Source of the DNA: Candidatus Lindowiibacteriota bacterium
GTDB lineage: Bacteria; Lindowbacteria; 2-12-FULL-62-27
NCBI GenBank assembly: GCA_023249255.1
Contig: JAHFCY010000112.1
Coordinates: 1-10,194 of the forward strand
Direction: 5' to 3'
Length of the DNA stretch: 10,194 bases
Part shown: positions 1 to 6,773 of the stretch, in pieces
Position numbering within the stretch: position 1 is the first letter of the stretch
Layout of the letters: every line of letters begins with the position of its first letter
Translations under genes and position numbers: made by a program
Notes under the pieces: model-generated
What the model was told of the DNA's origin: nothing
The model's database searches: none
Seen by the model: the letters and a program-made list of their open reading frames with translations, nothing else

Positions 1-1354
1 TGATTCCGAGGAGTTTTCGGCTTGGAACAGACCACGTGGTAAAAATTGCCAGCAGAAACAGGCCGAGAAGCGGCCCGTAGGTGAATGCCACGATCCGGAA
101 ACCGAGCCAGAGAATATTGTCGAGATTTTTGAAAGTCAGCGCGGCGACGATGAAAAGCGCGCCGAACGCGAGGAAAGAAAGTTTTGAGGCGATCACGCAC
201 CGGCGTTCATCTGCGGTTTTGCCCCAGAATCGTTTATAAAAATCCATCGTAAAAGCCGTGGCAAGCGAGGCGAGCGCGGAATCGGAACTGCCCATGGCCG
301 CCGCCGCGACAGCCGCAAGAAGCAGTCCACGCAATCCTGCGGGCAATTCCATCAGAATAAACCTTGGGAAGATGTGATCGCTGTCGGCCATGCCCGAGAT
401 GAGTTCCGGATGATGAATTGAGTATGCGTAGAGCCCGACGCCGATCGAGAGGAACGTGAACGTGATCGGAATCGAAATCAATCCGGACAGCATGAGACTC
501 CAGCGCGCCTTCTTCGGGTCATTGCAGGCCAACAACCGCTGGACCATGTCCTGATCCGTGCCATAGGCGGAACTTGACTGGAAAAAGCCCCAGACGGCCA
601 GAAGAAAAAAGAGACTGAGATTGTCCGGTTTCAAGAGTTCTAGAAAATTGAATTTGTTGTAGACCGTACCGTCAGGTTTTACCGCATGCCGGCCGGCGTC
701 TAAGATTGCCGCCAGACCGCCGGGAACGTGAGTCAGAAGATAGGCGATCGTGATAGCGGCTCCGGTGAGAAAGAGACAGAATTGAAAGAGATCGGTCCAG
801 GCGATGGCGCGGCCGCCGCCGGCGGTTGTGTAGGCCAGAATGATTCCGACAACGATGAATACACAGTGGTTGTACGCGATGGCGCCGCCGGAAACGACTT
901 CCAGCACTTTCGCGATCGCCACGATCCGGACGGTCGATGCGAGTGTCCGCGAGAGCAGAAAATAGGCCGAACCCGTCAGCCTGATCGTCGTATCGAATCG
1001 CCGTTCCAGATACTCATAAATCGACGTGACGCCTTCCCGCTGATAGACGGGCAAAATGCATGACGCGACGAAGATGGTGGCCAGGATGTCGCCTACGTTG
1101 CTGAAGAGATAGCGGTAATCCGCCTTGTAGCCCTCCGCTGGGCTTCCGACAAACGTCAGGGCGCTGATGATGGTGGCCAGAAAGCTGGCTGTGGTCACCA
1201 GCCACGGGATCGAGCGGTTTGCCAGAAAATAATCACTGGTGTTTTGTTTGGATTGCCTCGCCGCCCACCATCCGATGGAAGCGAGAATCGCCACATAGGC
1301 GATCAGAATGGACGCATCAAGAACTCCGATGGAAACAGTTCGTGCTTGACTCAA
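1..1354 (-). CDS. Sodium:solute symporter family (SSS) transporter, C-terminus cut by window edge
   Basis: An SSS (SGLT/PutP-like) secondary transporter, expected in the inner membrane to take up a small solute with Na+. The frame stays open for 451 codons to the left edge, so the C-terminus is missing. Hydrophobic segments run throughout, starting about residue 12 (LDASILIAYVAIL). Family hallmarks are SDYFLANRSIPW near residue 35, SIYEYLERRF near residue 113, GGGRAIAWTDLFQF near residue 190, and GSSDSALASLATAF at about 355-368. The last lies in the segment that carries sodium-site Ser/Thr residues in this family. The solute cannot be read from the sequence. The chosen start is TTG at 1354, 2 nt after the radical SAM stop. 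An in-frame CTG overlaps that stop. No ATG or GTG occurs before the first membrane segment and no clear ribosome site is visible, so translation is probably coupled to the upstream gene. Family assignment is secure; the start is not. Confidence 0.93.
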   Translation of the reverse strand, partial: MSQARTVSIGVLDASILIAYVAILASIGWWAARQSKQNTSDYFLANRSIPWLVTTASFLATIISALTFVGSPAEGYKADYRYLFSNVGDILATIFVASCILPVYQREGVTSIYEYLERRFDTTIRLTGSAYFLLSRTLASTVRIVAIAKVLEVVSGGAIAYNHCVFIVVGIILAYTTAGGGRAIAWTDLFQFCLFLTGAAITIAYLLTHVPGGLAAILDAGRHAVKPDGTVYNKFNFLELLKPDNLSLFFLLAVWGFFQSSSAYGTDQDMVQRLLACNDPKKARWSLMLSGLISIPITFTFLSIGVGLYAYSIHHPELISGMADSDHIFPRFILMELPAGLRGLLLAAVAAAAMGSSDSALASLATAFTMDFYKRFWGKTADERRCVIASKLSFLAFGALFIVAALTFKNLDNILWLGFRIVAFTYGPLLGLFLLAIFTTWSVPSRKLLGI

Positions 1355-1356
1355 AA

Positions 1357-2520
1357 TCAGGCCGGAACGGGCGCGGGCACAGAAGGTTCTTCGGACGTGG
1401 CCTTTCGCGTAAGCAGACGATTCCAGTTTTCAGGATGAAAGGCGAGGCTTGAACCGATCGCGCACTCGAATGTGCAGGCACAGCCCTTGTTCTGAATGAA
1501 ATTCCGGATCGCCCGCGCCTTGGGGCTGTTCAGCGCCCTCGGAACATCGTAGTCGAATTCGTGGAGATCCCCCATCCACGTGTCTTTAAATTCCTTCGGC
1601 CGGGCCTTGCCGTCATTGATCAGCGTCTGGAGAATTTCGCAGGGAAAAAGGTTGCCGTACTCGTTGAGTTCGATGAAACTTTCGCCGGCCTGGCATGGAA
1701 ACGGCATGACGTCTTTTTTCTGAATCTCGATGATCGTCGCCTCCACCGCCTCCCGCAGGCGCACGAAGACGCGGGAGATCAGGGGAAAACGGTACGTTTT
1801 GTCGGCCCGCGAGAAAAGGTTTCGGACGAGATCCTTGTATTTTTGTTTCTTCGGGACGATTTTTTCCGGCTCCCGGATCGCGCCCCGCGCGTAGAGGATC
1901 GTGTGGTTTTCGATTTCCATCCGGTTTTTGATGAAATCGACCAACTCGGGCACGTGATCTTCGTTGAGCTTTGAGAGGACCGACGTCACGTCGATCCGAA
2001 GATTGTCCAGCCGGCGGGACAGCGCGTCCAGCAGGCGATAGGTCTCCATCACCTTGTCGAACGTGCCTTCCTTGCCGCGGACTTTGTCGTGAATTTCGCC
2101 GATGCCGTCGATCGAAATCGGAACACGGATGACCGCCATCGGGCATTCCCGACAAATCCGCTCGACTTTCTCCGCAATCCGCTCCGGAAACGTCCCATTG
2201 GTGGTGAACGTGAAAAAACGGGTCTTCGAATGCCGATAGAATCGGATGGCGATCTCGTCGATGTCCTGACGGACGAACGTCTCGCCGCCCGTGCAGGTGA
2301 GCTGAAGAAGATGGGGGAGACTGCGCGCAATCTTTTCGTACTCTTCGAGCTTGAGCTCCCTGTCCTTCGCCGCGCTTTCGATTTCCTCGAGGTAGAAGCA
2401 GTGCGGACAGCGCAGATTACACCTCGCCGTCACGTAGAGGATCATGTAATGGGGCGTGCGATTGAAGAGGCATCTGGTGTAATGCCATGCCCGGTTGATG
2501 TTCTTGATCGTGCTCAGCAT
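1357..2520 (-). CDS. Radical SAM protein with twitch/SPASM-like C-terminal cysteines
   Basis: A 387-residue radical SAM enzyme. It should bind a [4Fe-4S] cluster through C34, C38 and C41 (CNLRCPHC) and cleave S-adenosylmethionine. TGGE at 77-80 is the usual SAM-contact motif. The core strands continue with TFTTNGT (104-110) and PISIDG (134-139). The C-terminal part has C276, then G289 and C294 in the Cx12Gx4C spacing of twitch/SPASM domains, then C347, C349 and C353. That last trio is fewer than the full CX2CX5CX3C set, so a reduced auxiliary-cluster domain is inferred. The last 15 or so residues are a Pro/Ala tail. The ATG is preceded by AAAGGA with a 6-nt spacer. Upstream lies a good promoter; downstream the symporter begins at once. 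No precursor peptide gene was seen beside it, so the substrate is unknown. It could be a peptide maturase or a small-molecule enzyme. Confidence 0.9.
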   Translation of the reverse strand: MLSTIKNINRAWHYTRCLFNRTPHYMILYVTARCNLRCPHCFYLEEIESAAKDRELKLEEYEKIARSLPHLLQLTCTGGETFVRQDIDEIAIRFYRHSKTRFFTFTTNGTFPERIAEKVERICRECPMAVIRVPISIDGIGEIHDKVRGKEGTFDKVMETYRLLDALSRRLDNLRIDVTSVLSKLNEDHVPELVDFIKNRMEIENHTILYARGAIREPEKIVPKKQKYKDLVRNLFSRADKTYRFPLISRVFVRLREAVEATIIEIQKKDVMPFPCQAGESFIELNEYGNLFPCEILQTLINDGKARPKEFKDTWMGDLHEFDYDVPRALNSPKARAIRNFIQNKGCACTFECAIGSSLAFHPENWNRLLTRKATSEEPSVPAPVPA

Positions 2521-2576
2521 GTCCCGTCCTTTGGGTCTGTAACAGTGTCTCGTTGTCTTGTCGACAGATTGTCCGA

Positions 2577-2605
2577 ATTATATCAATCGGGTGTACTCAA
2601 AACAA
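2577..2605 (-). promoter_or_regulatory. Sigma70-like promoter for the radical SAM-symporter pair
   Basis: On the minus strand, TTGTTT (2605-2600) and a perfect TATAAT (2582-2577) are separated by exactly 17 nt. This lies in the 110-nt gap between the second TPM gene and the radical SAM ATG, predicting a leader of about 50 nt. An 8-bp palindrome TGTCGACA (2559-2566) lies just downstream of the expected transcription start and could be an operator, but this is speculative. The T-rich stretch just upstream, after the TPM stop, has only a 4-bp stem and is not a convincing terminator. Confidence 0.6.
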
Positions 2606-2629
2606 GAAAAGAGTCGGTCGGACTGCGGG

Positions 2630-3049
2630 TCAGCCTTGCGTCACGACATTCGGCAGTTCGTTCCGGTCGTCGGGCTTGCTCGGAAAATACGCACGCAGTT
2701 CTTCGCCCGCCCTTTGAACTCCGGCCAGAATTCCCTCGACGGTCCGGCCTTCCCTGAAATGCGATTGCATCACGTCCCGGACGGATTCCCAGAATCCCGG
2801 CGGAACCTTATCGTGGATGCCGGTGTCGCCGAGAATCACAAAAGCCCTCCGGCGCGGCGCCACGAGTATCAGAACGCCGTTGCGCTCTTTCGTCCGGTGC
2901 ATCTTGAGCCGCTGAAACACGCGGACGGCGCAGTCCATGACGTCGCCTTTCATTCCCGGCTCGACGTGAACGCGAATTTCGCCGGATGTCTGCAGTTCGG
3001 CTTCGGCGATGGCCGCCGACACGCGCCGAATATCCGTCTGCGTCAGCAT
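2630..3049 (-). CDS. Soluble TPM-domain protein (second TPM gene of the lemA operon)
   Basis: A 139-residue protein that is almost entirely one TPM domain (TPM_phosphatase/YgcG type). It begins MLTQTDIRRVSAAIAEAE and contains the family pattern SGEIRVHVEP, then a run of charged residues, NGVLILVAPRRRAFVILGDTGI, then a helical end with EGILAGVQRAGEEL. It has no signal peptide, membrane segment or glycine tail, so it is predicted to be cytoplasmic. Its partner upstream has all three. The ATG sits 1 nt after the stop of the upstream TPM gene, with GGGAG/GGTGAG just before it, so coupled translation is likely. A longer reading from 3121 would overlap the upstream gene in another frame and was rejected. 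TPM domains are linked to phosphatase-like or membrane quality-control roles in some systems, but the biochemical activity here is not known. Confidence 0.82.
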   Translation of the reverse strand: MLTQTDIRRVSAAIAEAELQTSGEIRVHVEPGMKGDVMDCAVRVFQRLKMHRTKERNGVLILVAPRRRAFVILGDTGIHDKVPPGFWESVRDVMQSHFREGRTVEGILAGVQRAGEELRAYFPSKPDDRNELPNVVTQG

Positions 3050-3050
3050 C

Positions 3051-3941
3051 TCACCAGCTCCCACTTGCGCCCCCGCCGCCAAAACTTCCGCCGCCGCTCG
3101 AAAATCCTCCGCCGCCCCCAAATCCTCCCAGGCTCCCGCCGCTGCCGCCGGAACCGCCGAAATCCCGCCAGAAATATCCCGAACTGCCCCGGCACCGGCG
3201 TGAGTGGATGGTCAGGCCGAGCCTTGGGACGATCCAGCGCTGACGGAACCATTCCATGAGCGCTATGAAAGGAAGAACCAAAACCCAGAGTGCCGGCGAC
3301 CAGCTGTTGATGGCGACGAGCGCCGCCCATCCCGCAGTCGTCAAGAGATAGACGATGGCGGGAAAGACTGCGTAGAGAGCCAGGGCTATCACCCATAATA
3401 GAATCAACGCGCCTTTCCCCATCGTCTGTCCGTCGGCGTCGGAATCATCCCCGCGATATTCGCCGCGCGTTGCCTGCTGAATCGCATCGAGCGCCGCGCG
3501 AATCCCGCCGGCGAAATCGCCCTGTTTGAACCGCGGCACAAGTTCCCGACGCAGGATGGTGGCGCAGAGAGCGTCCGGCAGAGCGCCTTCGAGTCCGTAA
3601 CCAACCTCGATGCGGCTTCGATGCTCTTTCATGAACAGCGCCATCGTGACGCCGTTGTTTTTGCTTTTTTGTCCGATTCCCCAGCTCTGCGCCAGTTTGA
3701 CCGTGAAGTCTTCAAGAGATTCGTCTTCAAGAGAATTGAAAACAGCCACGACAATCTGATTGGACGTTTGCGTTTCAAAAGTGCGGAGTGCCGACTCGAT
3801 CGATTCGCGGTCCGTTGAGGATAGAATCCCGGCGTAATCGTTGACGTGATCATGCGGCGCGGGCGGAATGTCGAGCGCAAGACTGCAGGCCGGCAGAAGG
3901 AGAAGAAGCGCGATGGAAAAAAGAAGCGCCGGACGATTCAG
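3051..3941 (-). CDS. YgcG-type TPM-domain membrane protein, probable CTG start
   Basis: A 296-residue exported TPM-domain protein. From the N-terminus it has a signal sequence (RPALLFSIALLLLLPACS, about 3-20) with a possible lipobox LPAC at 16-19. The TPM domain follows (about 31-155, with VNDYAGILS, QIVVAVFNSLEDES and RIEVGYGLEGALPD). Then come two to three hydrophobic segments (about 175-231) and a Gly/Ser-rich tail (262-296) typical of YgcG proteins. The signal peptide and the start of the TPM domain lie upstream of the first GTG (3749), so that start is too short. The open frame reaches the lemA stop, where CTG (3941-3939) forms a CTGA overlap with the lemA TGA. AAAGG ends 7 nt before the CTG. 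An in-frame ATT one codon earlier is the alternative. No ATG, GTG or TTG exists in frame. Function is inferred from family and operon: a membrane partner of LemA, role uncertain. Confidence 0.85.
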   Translation of the reverse strand: MNRPALLFSIALLLLLPACSLALDIPPAPHDHVNDYAGILSSTDRESIESALRTFETQTSNQIVVAVFNSLEDESLEDFTVKLAQSWGIGQKSKNNGVTMALFMKEHRSRIEVGYGLEGALPDALCATILRRELVPRFKQGDFAGGIRAALDAIQQATRGEYRGDDSDADGQTMGKGALILLWVIALALYAVFPAIVYLLTTAGWAALVAINSWSPALWVLVLPFIALMEWFRQRWIVPRLGLTIHSRRCRGSSGYFWRDFGGSGGSGGSLGGFGGGGGFSSGGGSFGGGGASGSW

Positions 3942-4531
3942 AATTGGACCTTTGGCGCCTGCGCCGCGCCTTCGGCGGCCTTGAAGTACGCCTTGGGGGC
4001 GAACCCGGCAAACGCCGCGATCAGGCGGGCCGGAAATTGCCGGATCCGGACGTTGTAGGTCTGACTCGCCTCGTTGAAGCGCCCGCGCTCGACGCTGATT
4101 CGATTTTCAGTGCCCTCAAGCTGCGCTTGAAGATTCAAAAAATTTTCGTTGGCTTTCAAGTCCGGATATTTCTCGACAACGACAAGTAGCCGCCCGAGCG
4201 CCTGCGAGAGGCCGTCTTGAGCCGCCTGAAATTTTGCGAAGTCGGCGCCGGACCCCAGCATCTCCTTCGACAGCGTGACCTTCGTCGCCTGATTGCGGGC
4301 TTCCGTCACCTCGATGAGTGTCTGACTTTCGTGTTTCGCATAGCCTTTGACGGTTTCAACCAGATTTGGAATCAAATCCATCCGCCGCTGGTAGACGTTT
4401 TCAACCTGGGCCCACGTCTGATTGACCTGTTCGTCCGTCCTGACGAGATCATTGTACGTGGACGTCCCCCACAATGCGGTTATGACAATCAGCGCGATCA
4501 GAACGATTGCGGCAATCCATCCCTTGCTCAT
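3938..4531 (-). CDS. lemA: LemA family protein
   Basis: A 197-residue LemA protein. It has one N-terminal membrane segment (about 5-22, WIAAIVLIALIVITALW), a short exposed end, and a large helical domain facing the other side. The family core is very clear: YNDLVRTDEQVNQTWAQVEN, YQRRMDLIPNLVETVKGYAKHE, then PDLKANENFLNLQAQLEGTE, NRISVERGRFNEASQTYN and IRQFPA. The ATG was chosen because the membrane segment starts right after it and AGGAG/GGAGG lies just upstream (near 4533-4543). A longer open frame to 4744 adds a non-LemA stretch that overlaps the divergent gene and is rejected. LemA with TPM proteins is a widespread gene pairing. LemA's molecular role is still unsettled, with envelope stress or membrane organisation suggested. 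It heads the minus-strand operon. Confidence 0.96.
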   Translation of the reverse strand: MSKGWIAAIVLIALIVITALWGTSTYNDLVRTDEQVNQTWAQVENVYQRRMDLIPNLVETVKGYAKHESQTLIEVTEARNQATKVTLSKEMLGSGADFAKFQAAQDGLSQALGRLLVVVEKYPDLKANENFLNLQAQLEGTENRISVERGRFNEASQTYNVRIRQFPARLIAAFAGFAPKAYFKAAEGAAQAPKVQF

Positions 4532-4635
4532 GCTCCTGCACCTCCGTGACGATTTGGGCGCCCTGCGGGCGAATGACCTTGAGGGCTCCATCCTATCACT
4601 CTTTCCGTTGTTTCTTGCAAGGGTATCGCCGCACA

Positions 4636-4648
4636 AGATACGGTATCT
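4636..4648. promoter_or_regulatory. Inverted repeat AGATAC-G-GTATCT in the lemA/transglycosylase divergent spacer
   Basis: Two perfect 6-bp arms around one central base end 5 nt before the ATG at 4654. A further GTATC occurs at 4623-4627, about two helical turns away. The 122-nt spacer must hold promoters for both divergent genes. TTGCAA at 4615-4620 with TGATAG (4598-4593) 16 nt away on the minus strand is a possible lemA promoter. No better match was found for the plus strand. A dimeric regulator site is plausible but unproven, and the arms are short enough to arise by chance. Confidence 0.3.
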
Positions 4649-4653
4649 GTGAG

Positions 4654-5517
4654 ATGGGGAGATGGACATGGCTTGTATCGGCCGCCGGCGCTTTCTGCCT
4701 GACGGCGGGGGCGACCGGGGCATCGGCTGAATCAACATTTGCACAGCTCAAAGAGCGGCTTATCCGCGACGGTTGCGATACGCGCTGGATAGCTTCTCTC
4801 TACGCGGACACGCGCTGTGAATTCCTGTCGACGATTGAGCAAATTAACATGAAACATGTCGAAGATACCGCGGCCTACGCGTCATTTCTGGATGAAAAAA
4901 ATATGATCATCGCCCGCGAGTATTTCGAGAAACACCGCATGATGATCGGCCAATGCGGCAAACGCACGGGTGTTCCGCCCGAGATTGTGGTGGCCATCCT
5001 GCTGATCGAGAGCAAATGCGGCAATGACCGCAGTAAAGCGCCGGTTTTTAATGTTCTGTCGACGCTCTCTGTTTCAGACCATCCCCGGCACATCGAAGCA
5101 AGCTACGCGGCGCTTAAGCCCCAGTATCCGGATCTCACGATCGGGCAGATAAGCCGCCGTGCGCAGAGCCGGAGCCGATGGGCATACAGGGAACTTCGGA
5201 CGTATCTCAACTGGATCCGCCGCCATCCGGGCATGGACGCGCTGGCCGCGGGAGGTTCATGGGCGGGCGCAATGGGATTGCCGCAATTCATGCCGACGGC
5301 GATGGCCGCGTACGCGGCGGATGGAGACGCGGACGGTCGCATTGATCTGGATAACGACACCGATGCGGTTGCCAGCATTTGCCGATATCTCCGGGGAAAC
5401 GGCTGGCGGGCGGAACTACCCGCCGCGCATCAGCGGAAGATCATCTGGCGGTACAATCAAAGCCCGCTTTACGTCGAGACCGTTTTGCGCGTGGCGGAGA
5501 AGCTTGGCCTGCGATGA
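4654..5517 (+). CDS. MltB-like lytic murein transglycosylase (SLT_2/GH103 type)
   Basis: A 287-residue periplasmic lytic transglycosylase. It should cut the MurNAc-GlcNAc bond of peptidoglycan and leave 1,6-anhydro ends. A signal peptide covers about 1-25 (cleavage near ASA|E). There is no lipobox, so it is likely soluble, unlike E. coli MltB. The catalytic glutamate is E119 in AILLIESKCGN, followed by NVLSTLS. Later motifs are GAMGLPQFMPTAMAAYA (206-221), an EF-hand-like loop DGDADGRIDLDND (223-235) as in the E. coli Slt35 calcium site, and RYNQSPLYVETVL near the end. The ATG at 4654 is chosen because the signal peptide starts there. The frame is open upstream to 4507, but that stretch overlaps lemA and does not look like protein. 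Ribosome-site match is weak. It starts a plus-strand operon and overlaps the next gene by 4 nt (ATGA). Confidence 0.93.
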   Translation: MGRWTWLVSAAGAFCLTAGATGASAESTFAQLKERLIRDGCDTRWIASLYADTRCEFLSTIEQINMKHVEDTAAYASFLDEKNMIIAREYFEKHRMMIGQCGKRTGVPPEIVVAILLIESKCGNDRSKAPVFNVLSTLSVSDHPRHIEASYAALKPQYPDLTIGQISRRAQSRSRWAYRELRTYLNWIRRHPGMDALAAGGSWAGAMGLPQFMPTAMAAYAADGDADGRIDLDNDTDAVASICRYLRGNGWRAELPAAHQRKIIWRYNQSPLYVETVLRVAEKLGLR

Positions 5518-6731
5518 CGGTAAATTCTTCCCGTCGTCCGGCCGTCGTCGTGTTGGTCAACAGAGGAGCGTATCGCGTGCTGGACACGATGGCGGAACGG
5601 CTGGCGGCCGCTTTCGAGCGCCTGGGGGCGCGTGTGATGGCGATCGACGCGGAGTTTGTTCATGAGCGGCGAACCGACGAGGACGTGGTGCGGGACATCC
5701 GGATGTTTTCTCCGGGCCTCATTGTCGGAATGAATCTTGGCGGTGTCGCGCCGGTGTCCGGCCGATGGTTTCCGGAACATTTCGATGCGCCGTTTCTTTC
5801 CTGGCTGGTGGATCATCCGGCGTATTTCATGTCCGCCCAAAGCCCCTTGTACCGCTTGCGCGCTTCTCCGGAATATTACATCGGCTGTGTCGATCCGCTT
5901 CATCTGAATTTTCTCGAACGGTTCTATCCATCCGACCGGCTCCTGTTTTTGCCGCATGCCGGCGAGCCGGCGCAACAAAATCCAATCCGGTTCGGGGATC
6001 GCGAACCGGCGGCGGTCCTCACGGCAGGACTCGGCCGGGCCATTCCGAAATCGGCGGTGAGCCGGGACATGGAATCGGCCGATGAATCCGGATCGTGGTT
6101 TCGCCGCGCCTATCGGATCGTTCATGATTCCACGCTCATGGACGTGGGACTGGACGTGCTCCATCAGATTGAAGGACAGATGCGCCTGCCCGCGTCCGAC
6201 CGGCTGGATGTTCTGGCCTATTCGATCGCGGCATTCCAGGAAATCGAAAGCCGCCTCAGGCAGGAAATTCGTCGAACGCTTCTCGCGCGGGTTGCGGACG
6301 CCGAAATTTGCCGTTTGGATGTGTATGGCGACGCAAGCTGGAAAGATTTTGCCCGGCCTGACGGCTCCGTTCGATACCTGGGTGAATTGGATTACCCGTC
6401 CGTCCGTCCGGTGTTTGCGCGATATCAATACGTCCTCAATCCCCAGCCGCCGCAGACGCGCAACGGCAGCCATGAACGCGTGATGGACGCCCTCTCCGCG
6501 GGCACGCTTCCGATGACGCTGACCAACGAGTTTTATCGCGAATCGTTCAGCAACGATATCGTTCACCTTCGTCTTCTGGACGACGGTGTCGAAGCCAATC
6601 TCGCTGACGATCATGATTATCCAAGCCGGCTTGCGGCCGCGCAGTCGGCGTTCGAGCGGAATCACACGTGGACCGCGCGCGCCAGAATGTTGCTGGATCG
6701 ATTTTGCGGAGAAGAACGTTCTGTCGCGTAG
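5514..6731 (+). CDS. CgeB-like glycosyltransferase (Glyco_trans_1_2 C-terminal domain)
   Basis: A 405-residue probable cytoplasmic GT-B glycosyltransferase. The N-terminal half has a Rossmann-like start (PAVVVLVNRGAYRVLDTMAERL, 9-30) and PGLIVGMNLGG followed by SWLVDHPAYF near 96-105, a pattern seen in CgeB/DUF3880-type glycosyltransferases. The C-terminal half has YQYVLNPQPP and NGSHERVMDALSAGTLPM (about 317-334), with the Glu-centred donor-site motif of this family. It ends with a helical tail (WTARARMLLDRF). No signal or membrane segment is present. The start is the ATG overlapping the upstream stop (ATGA), so the two are translationally coupled. The open frame back to 5379 overlaps the transglycosylase and is discarded. 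Sugar donor and acceptor are unknown. Its place between two cell-wall enzymes may mean modification of a wall or surface glycan, but this is inference. Confidence 0.85.
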   Translation: MTVNSSRRPAVVVLVNRGAYRVLDTMAERLAAAFERLGARVMAIDAEFVHERRTDEDVVRDIRMFSPGLIVGMNLGGVAPVSGRWFPEHFDAPFLSWLVDHPAYFMSAQSPLYRLRASPEYYIGCVDPLHLNFLERFYPSDRLLFLPHAGEPAQQNPIRFGDREPAAVLTAGLGRAIPKSAVSRDMESADESGSWFRRAYRIVHDSTLMDVGLDVLHQIEGQMRLPASDRLDVLAYSIAAFQEIESRLRQEIRRTLLARVADAEICRLDVYGDASWKDFARPDGSVRYLGELDYPSVRPVFARYQYVLNPQPPQTRNGSHERVMDALSAGTLPMTLTNEFYRESFSNDIVHLRLLDDGVEANLADDHDYPSRLAAAQSAFERNHTWTARARMLLDRFCGEERSVA

Positions 6732-6773
6732 TACGACCTTGCAATCCTTCCTTGACGCCCCCATGACGCTGTG

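Noticed and set aside
728-1452. Plus-strand open frames of 111 and 77 codons opposite the symporter
   Set aside because: The minus strand carries clear SSS motifs through the whole stretch. These are antisense shadows.
2606-2630. Terminator after the second TPM gene
   Set aside because: Only a 4-bp AGTC/GACT stem precedes an interrupted T-rich run, which is too weak to call.
2089-2757. 222-codon plus-strand open frame opposite the radical SAM gene
   Set aside because: It crosses the promoter gap and two minus-strand genes with strong family motifs. Its translation has no recognisable features.
4532-4744. 71-codon upstream extension of lemA
   Set aside because: It overlaps the divergent transglycosylase signal peptide and lies before a good ribosome site and a LemA membrane segment at the internal ATG. 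The added residues are basic and unlike LemA.
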